Below are positions 61,101 to 64,000 of a stretch of 64,000 nt of DNA, one piece after another (position 1 is the stretch's first letter; each line of letters begins with the position of its first letter). Origin of the DNA: Edaphochlamys debaryana (taxonomy: Eukaryota; Chlorophyta; Chlorophyceae; Chlamydomonadales); contig JAEHOE010000047.1 of NCBI GenBank assembly GCA_016858145.1, forward strand, positions 558,001-622,000, given 5' to 3'. The translations under genes and the position numbers were made by a program. The notes below the pieces were generated by a model. That model searched no databases. It was given only the letters and a program-made list of their open reading frames with translations, and was not told the DNA's origin.

Positions 61101-63994
61101 TTAGTCGTCGGCGACCCGAGGCCGCTGCCGTGTGGCCGCCCGCCCCGCGCACACGGCCGAGTGGCCCTCGCGCCACGCCGCCCGCTGGCACTCCGGGCCG
61201 CAGTACCGCTCCACACCACAGCCCCCGCACCGACGCAGCTTCAGCCGCCCCTCGTGCTCGCCATCCCAGTTTGAGCACCCCGCGTGCCCGCACAGCCGCA
61301 GCGCGCTGGGTGGGTACAGCCGCCGACCGGGCGGCTGCAGCACGGACGCCCCCAGAGCCGCCGCCAGCTCCCTCCGGTCCCGCTGCAGCTCCTCCCATCG
61401 CTCAGGGCCCGACAACTCAGAACCCACAGCGTGAGCCACCGCCGCAAGGGCCCCGGAGACGGAGGAGGACCCATCTTCTGCCTCCGGCCCCGCCGCCTCG
61501 CCCGCCACCTCCAGCTGAGCCAGGGCTGCGGCGGCGTCGGGGTGCCAGGAGGCCACGCCTCCCGCCCCCAGGCCCCCCACACCCGAGGGACCGGGCTGCA
61601 GCAGCGCACGCGCCGCCGGCTCCAGCGTAGCGTCCGCCTGCGCCGCCTCCGCCACCGCCGCACATACGGCAGCGGCCGCCGTCGCCAGTGACTCTGAAAG
61701 GCGGGGGCACCGATCGGCCGCCTGAACGGCCGCCTGCTCCTCCGGGGTCGCCGCTGCGGCTGCCTCCAGCACCGCCGCTACGGCCCACAAGGCCCGCAGG
61801 GGCTGAGCCGCGAGCAGCTCGGATGCGGGAAGCACGGCTGCCGCCTCCACAGTAGCCCCCAATGCCGCGCCTGCCAGAGTCAGCGCCATGCTCCAGTCCC
61901 ACCCGCCTGCCGCCGCGGTTGCTGCTTGCTCCTCCGCCTCTGTATCCCGAGCCGTCACAACCGATGCCTCGAGGCCCAGGGCGGCGCAGGGCAGCCCGAA
62001 GCGAGCCACCAGCGCCACCGCCTCCGCCAGGGCCGCGGGGGCGTCAGCGGGGGCGGAGCTGACGGGGGCGGGCAGGGGGCTGCCGGGGAGGCCCAGGCAG
62101 GCTCGGAGGGTTGAACTCAGGCCACGCTGGCCCCCAGCAAGGCCAACAGCGCTCGCAAGCGCGCTGTCCGTCCTTGACAACTCACGGGTTGCGGCTGTCG
62201 AGCCCTCCATCCTCGTCAGGGGGTCACCGAAGGTCCTCCTCAGTACCGGCTCGAGGTATGGAATAAGCACCTTCAGTATGCGGCCGCTGTCGATGTCTGG
62301 TGCCCCTGCATCTCGGCCCGGGTGGACGGGAGCTGGGAGGGCCCAACGGGCCCGCAGCGCGGAGAGACGGTCCCAGCTTTTTGCGAGGGCCAACCGTGTG
62401 GTCTCGGTTGCTTGCTCGCCCTGCTCCACCTCCCACACCGCCCTCCGCATGAGCTTGGCGCAGGTCACCCACAAGCCCAGGTCACGGAGGGGCTCCCAGG
62501 GCGGTGGCGGCAGCGGCGGCGGCAGGCCCATGCAGCCCGGGCCCGCCGATGGCGCCACGCCGGCAGCGGGTCCCGCCAGCGCGACCGCTATGAGGTCCGG
62601 CAGAATCTGAGACGTGGCGTTCAGCGCTAGCACTGGCTCCGCGAGGCGAAGGACCCCAGAGCAGCCCCCCGCCGTCAGCATCAGGCGGAATGCGGAGTCG
62701 AGGACCCGGCACAGGCCGGCGCCGGCCAGCCGGCTGGCGGCCGCGGCTCGGTACGCATCAGAAGCGGCCAGCTCGTCACCTGGGCAGAACGGATGGCAGG
62801 GCATAACAGAAAGCGCAGGGTAAATAGCATGTAAGAAGAGCTTAGGCACGCCAGCATGCGGGCACGCACGACAGTGGAGCAAGTACCGTGCTAGGTAAGG
62901 AGCCTGACAGGTTTCATGCGGGCTACCCGACTGTATGACTGGATGCAGGCGCTCTCTTTGCCTTGCAAACGCAAGCTTGGCGCTGCGGGTCAGCACGAGC
63001 CCCAGCCCACATGGACGATGGACCCCGAGCCCGTCCGGCTGCACGCGTGCTGGGCATGCCCTGGCGCTTCGCTCGCGGCACAGCACGGCACAGCACGGCA
63101 CAGCACGCGACTCACTGTTGACGCCCAGCAGATTGATGAGGCGGCAGCCGACGCGCCGCAGCTGCCAGCCGGCTTCTTCGACGACTTGCGACACGTGGCT
63201 GCCGTACATGACCGCCTCGTGCACGTGGTAGCCCTCCCACAAGGCGTCGGCCGAGTCGTTGGCGTGCGCATGCTGCAGGGCCCTAGCGAGCGCGGGCGGG
63301 GCTTCCGGAGCCGCGTCGCCCTCCGCGCCGGGCCGCGCGAGGCGCAGCAAGCCCTGGGCGAGCAGCACGTGCGCCTCCGCCGCCGCCGGCGCGAGTACGG
63401 CTTGCAGCGGCGTGAGCCCACTGGACCGCTCGAGCCCAGACCCGCTGGCGGCGTTGGCCCCGCTCGCATCTTGGCCCCCCCGTGGGACCGCGTCTACCGC
63501 GTCCAGGCTGGCACGCAGCAAGATGGAGAGGCCGAGCAGATTGATGCTCATCCACGCGTCGCCGAGCAGCTCCCCCACGCCTTCAGCATGCGCCAGCTGC
63601 TCCGCCGCACGGCGGCTGCGGCGGTGCCGGCGCTGCGCCGAGGCTGCCTCACCGGCGGTGCGGCTGGGCCCCTGCACGTCCTCCTCGATGCCAGGCGGCA
63701 TGCCCGTGCAGGCCCGGGCCCGTGCGAGCTTGAGCACTAGCGCCGTCGCCTCAGCCATCGGCAGGCGCAGACTGGTAACCGCGTACTCCATGGGGCTTGG
63801 GCCGCCTGGGCCTGGGCCTGGACCTGGGCTGCTTGGGCCTGGGCCTGGGTCCTCGCGGCCGGTGAAGATCTGCTGCAGCAGCCGGGGAAACTCCGAGCTG
63901 TCCAGCAACTGCCGGCGCTGCAAGCCGGTGTGGCGGTAGAGTCGATAATAGTCGGGGTGCAAAAGCGGCCAGCCGCCCCCGGGGTAGGCGTCAC
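61101..63994 (-). CDS. MYND-type zinc-finger protein, 5' end beyond window
   Basis: An open minus frame runs from an acceptor near the window edge (about 63994) to TAA at 61101. It starts in mid-protein (AYPGGGWPLLHPDYYRLYRHT), so upstream exons lie outside. The body is a long Ala/Leu-rich helical region without other recognised domains. The C-terminus is a complete MYND finger: LCGHAGCSNWDGEHEG, RRCGGCGVERYCGPECQ, W, H and final C, then a short basic tail. MYND fingers are zinc-binding protein-interaction modules; the specific role is unknown. The open frame passes through a likely 336-bp intron (62780-63115) without a stop; splicing gives LLGVNSDELAASDAYRA. Two decayed copies lie at 22.8 and 25.8-26.8 kb, so the family has been duplicated locally. 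Confidence 0.82.
62780..63115 (-). other. In-frame, stop-free intron of the MYND gene
   Basis: On the minus strand the segment begins GTGAGT and ends CCCAG, is 336 bp (112 codons) long and has no stop in frame. Its translation (Cys-rich, RERSARACPARV) is unlike the flanking Ala/Leu helices, and removal restores smooth text at the junction. It is most likely an intron, and one that can be retained without frameshift. Confidence 0.6.
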
Positions 63995-64000
63995 CTGCCG

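Noticed and set aside
1..64000. tRNA or rRNA genes
   Set aside because: No stretch with the conserved tRNA boxes or rRNA core sequences was recognised by eye on either strand.

Overview
This window looks like nuclear DNA of a green alga, most likely a volvocine-type chlorophyte. The grounds are very high GC, genes cut into many short exons by short GT-AG (and some GC-AG) introns, Gly/Ala/Pro-rich low-complexity insertions inside exons, TGTAA-type polyadenylation signals, and recognisable algal families: a subtilisin-like protease of the hatching/lytic-enzyme type, MYND-finger proteins and Ser/Pro-rich repeat proteins. There are no bacterial operons or ribosome binding sites. The species call is inference. 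Gene models were built by hand from splice signals and reading phase.

Layout. 1-1173: no gene seen. 1174-8142 (-): sarcosine-oxidase-like FAD oxidoreductase in 12 exons. One of its introns carries a 3.1 kb Penelope-like retroelement (2272-5377) in opposite orientation, flanked by a perfect 23-bp direct repeat that contains the splice donor. 8143-8786: divergent promoter region. 8787-14853 (+): 16-exon leucine-rich protein with an F-box-like segment. 16058-21349 (-): Ser/Pro/Thr/Lys-rich protein encoded almost wholly by a 219-bp higher-order repeat, all three minus frames of which are open. 21.6-26.9 kb: gene-poor stretch with decayed copies of a MYND-finger gene and a possible protease fragment. 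26957-41619 (+): very large (about 49 exons, about 2,060 residues) subtilisin-family protease with a long tail of Cys-paired, ricin-B-like modules; its 5' end was not found. 43260-54938 (+): condensin subunit SMC4, complete. 55923-58296 (-): F-box-like/ankyrin-like protein, convergent with SMC4. 58929-59539 (-): unrecognised two-exon 3' gene fragment. 60134-60689 (-): C-terminal remnant of a TnpB/Fanzor-type protein (zinc ribbon plus last RuvC motif). 61101-63994 (-): MYND-finger protein, running off the right edge; it is the intact relative of the decayed copies at 22.8 and 25.8-26.8 kb.

The genes do not form one pathway. What links parts of the window is genome dynamics: a retroelement that duplicated a splice site, duplicated and decaying MYND genes, an expanded coding minisatellite, a transposon-derived nuclease remnant, and one hexanucleotide repeat recurring inside exons of three unrelated genes.
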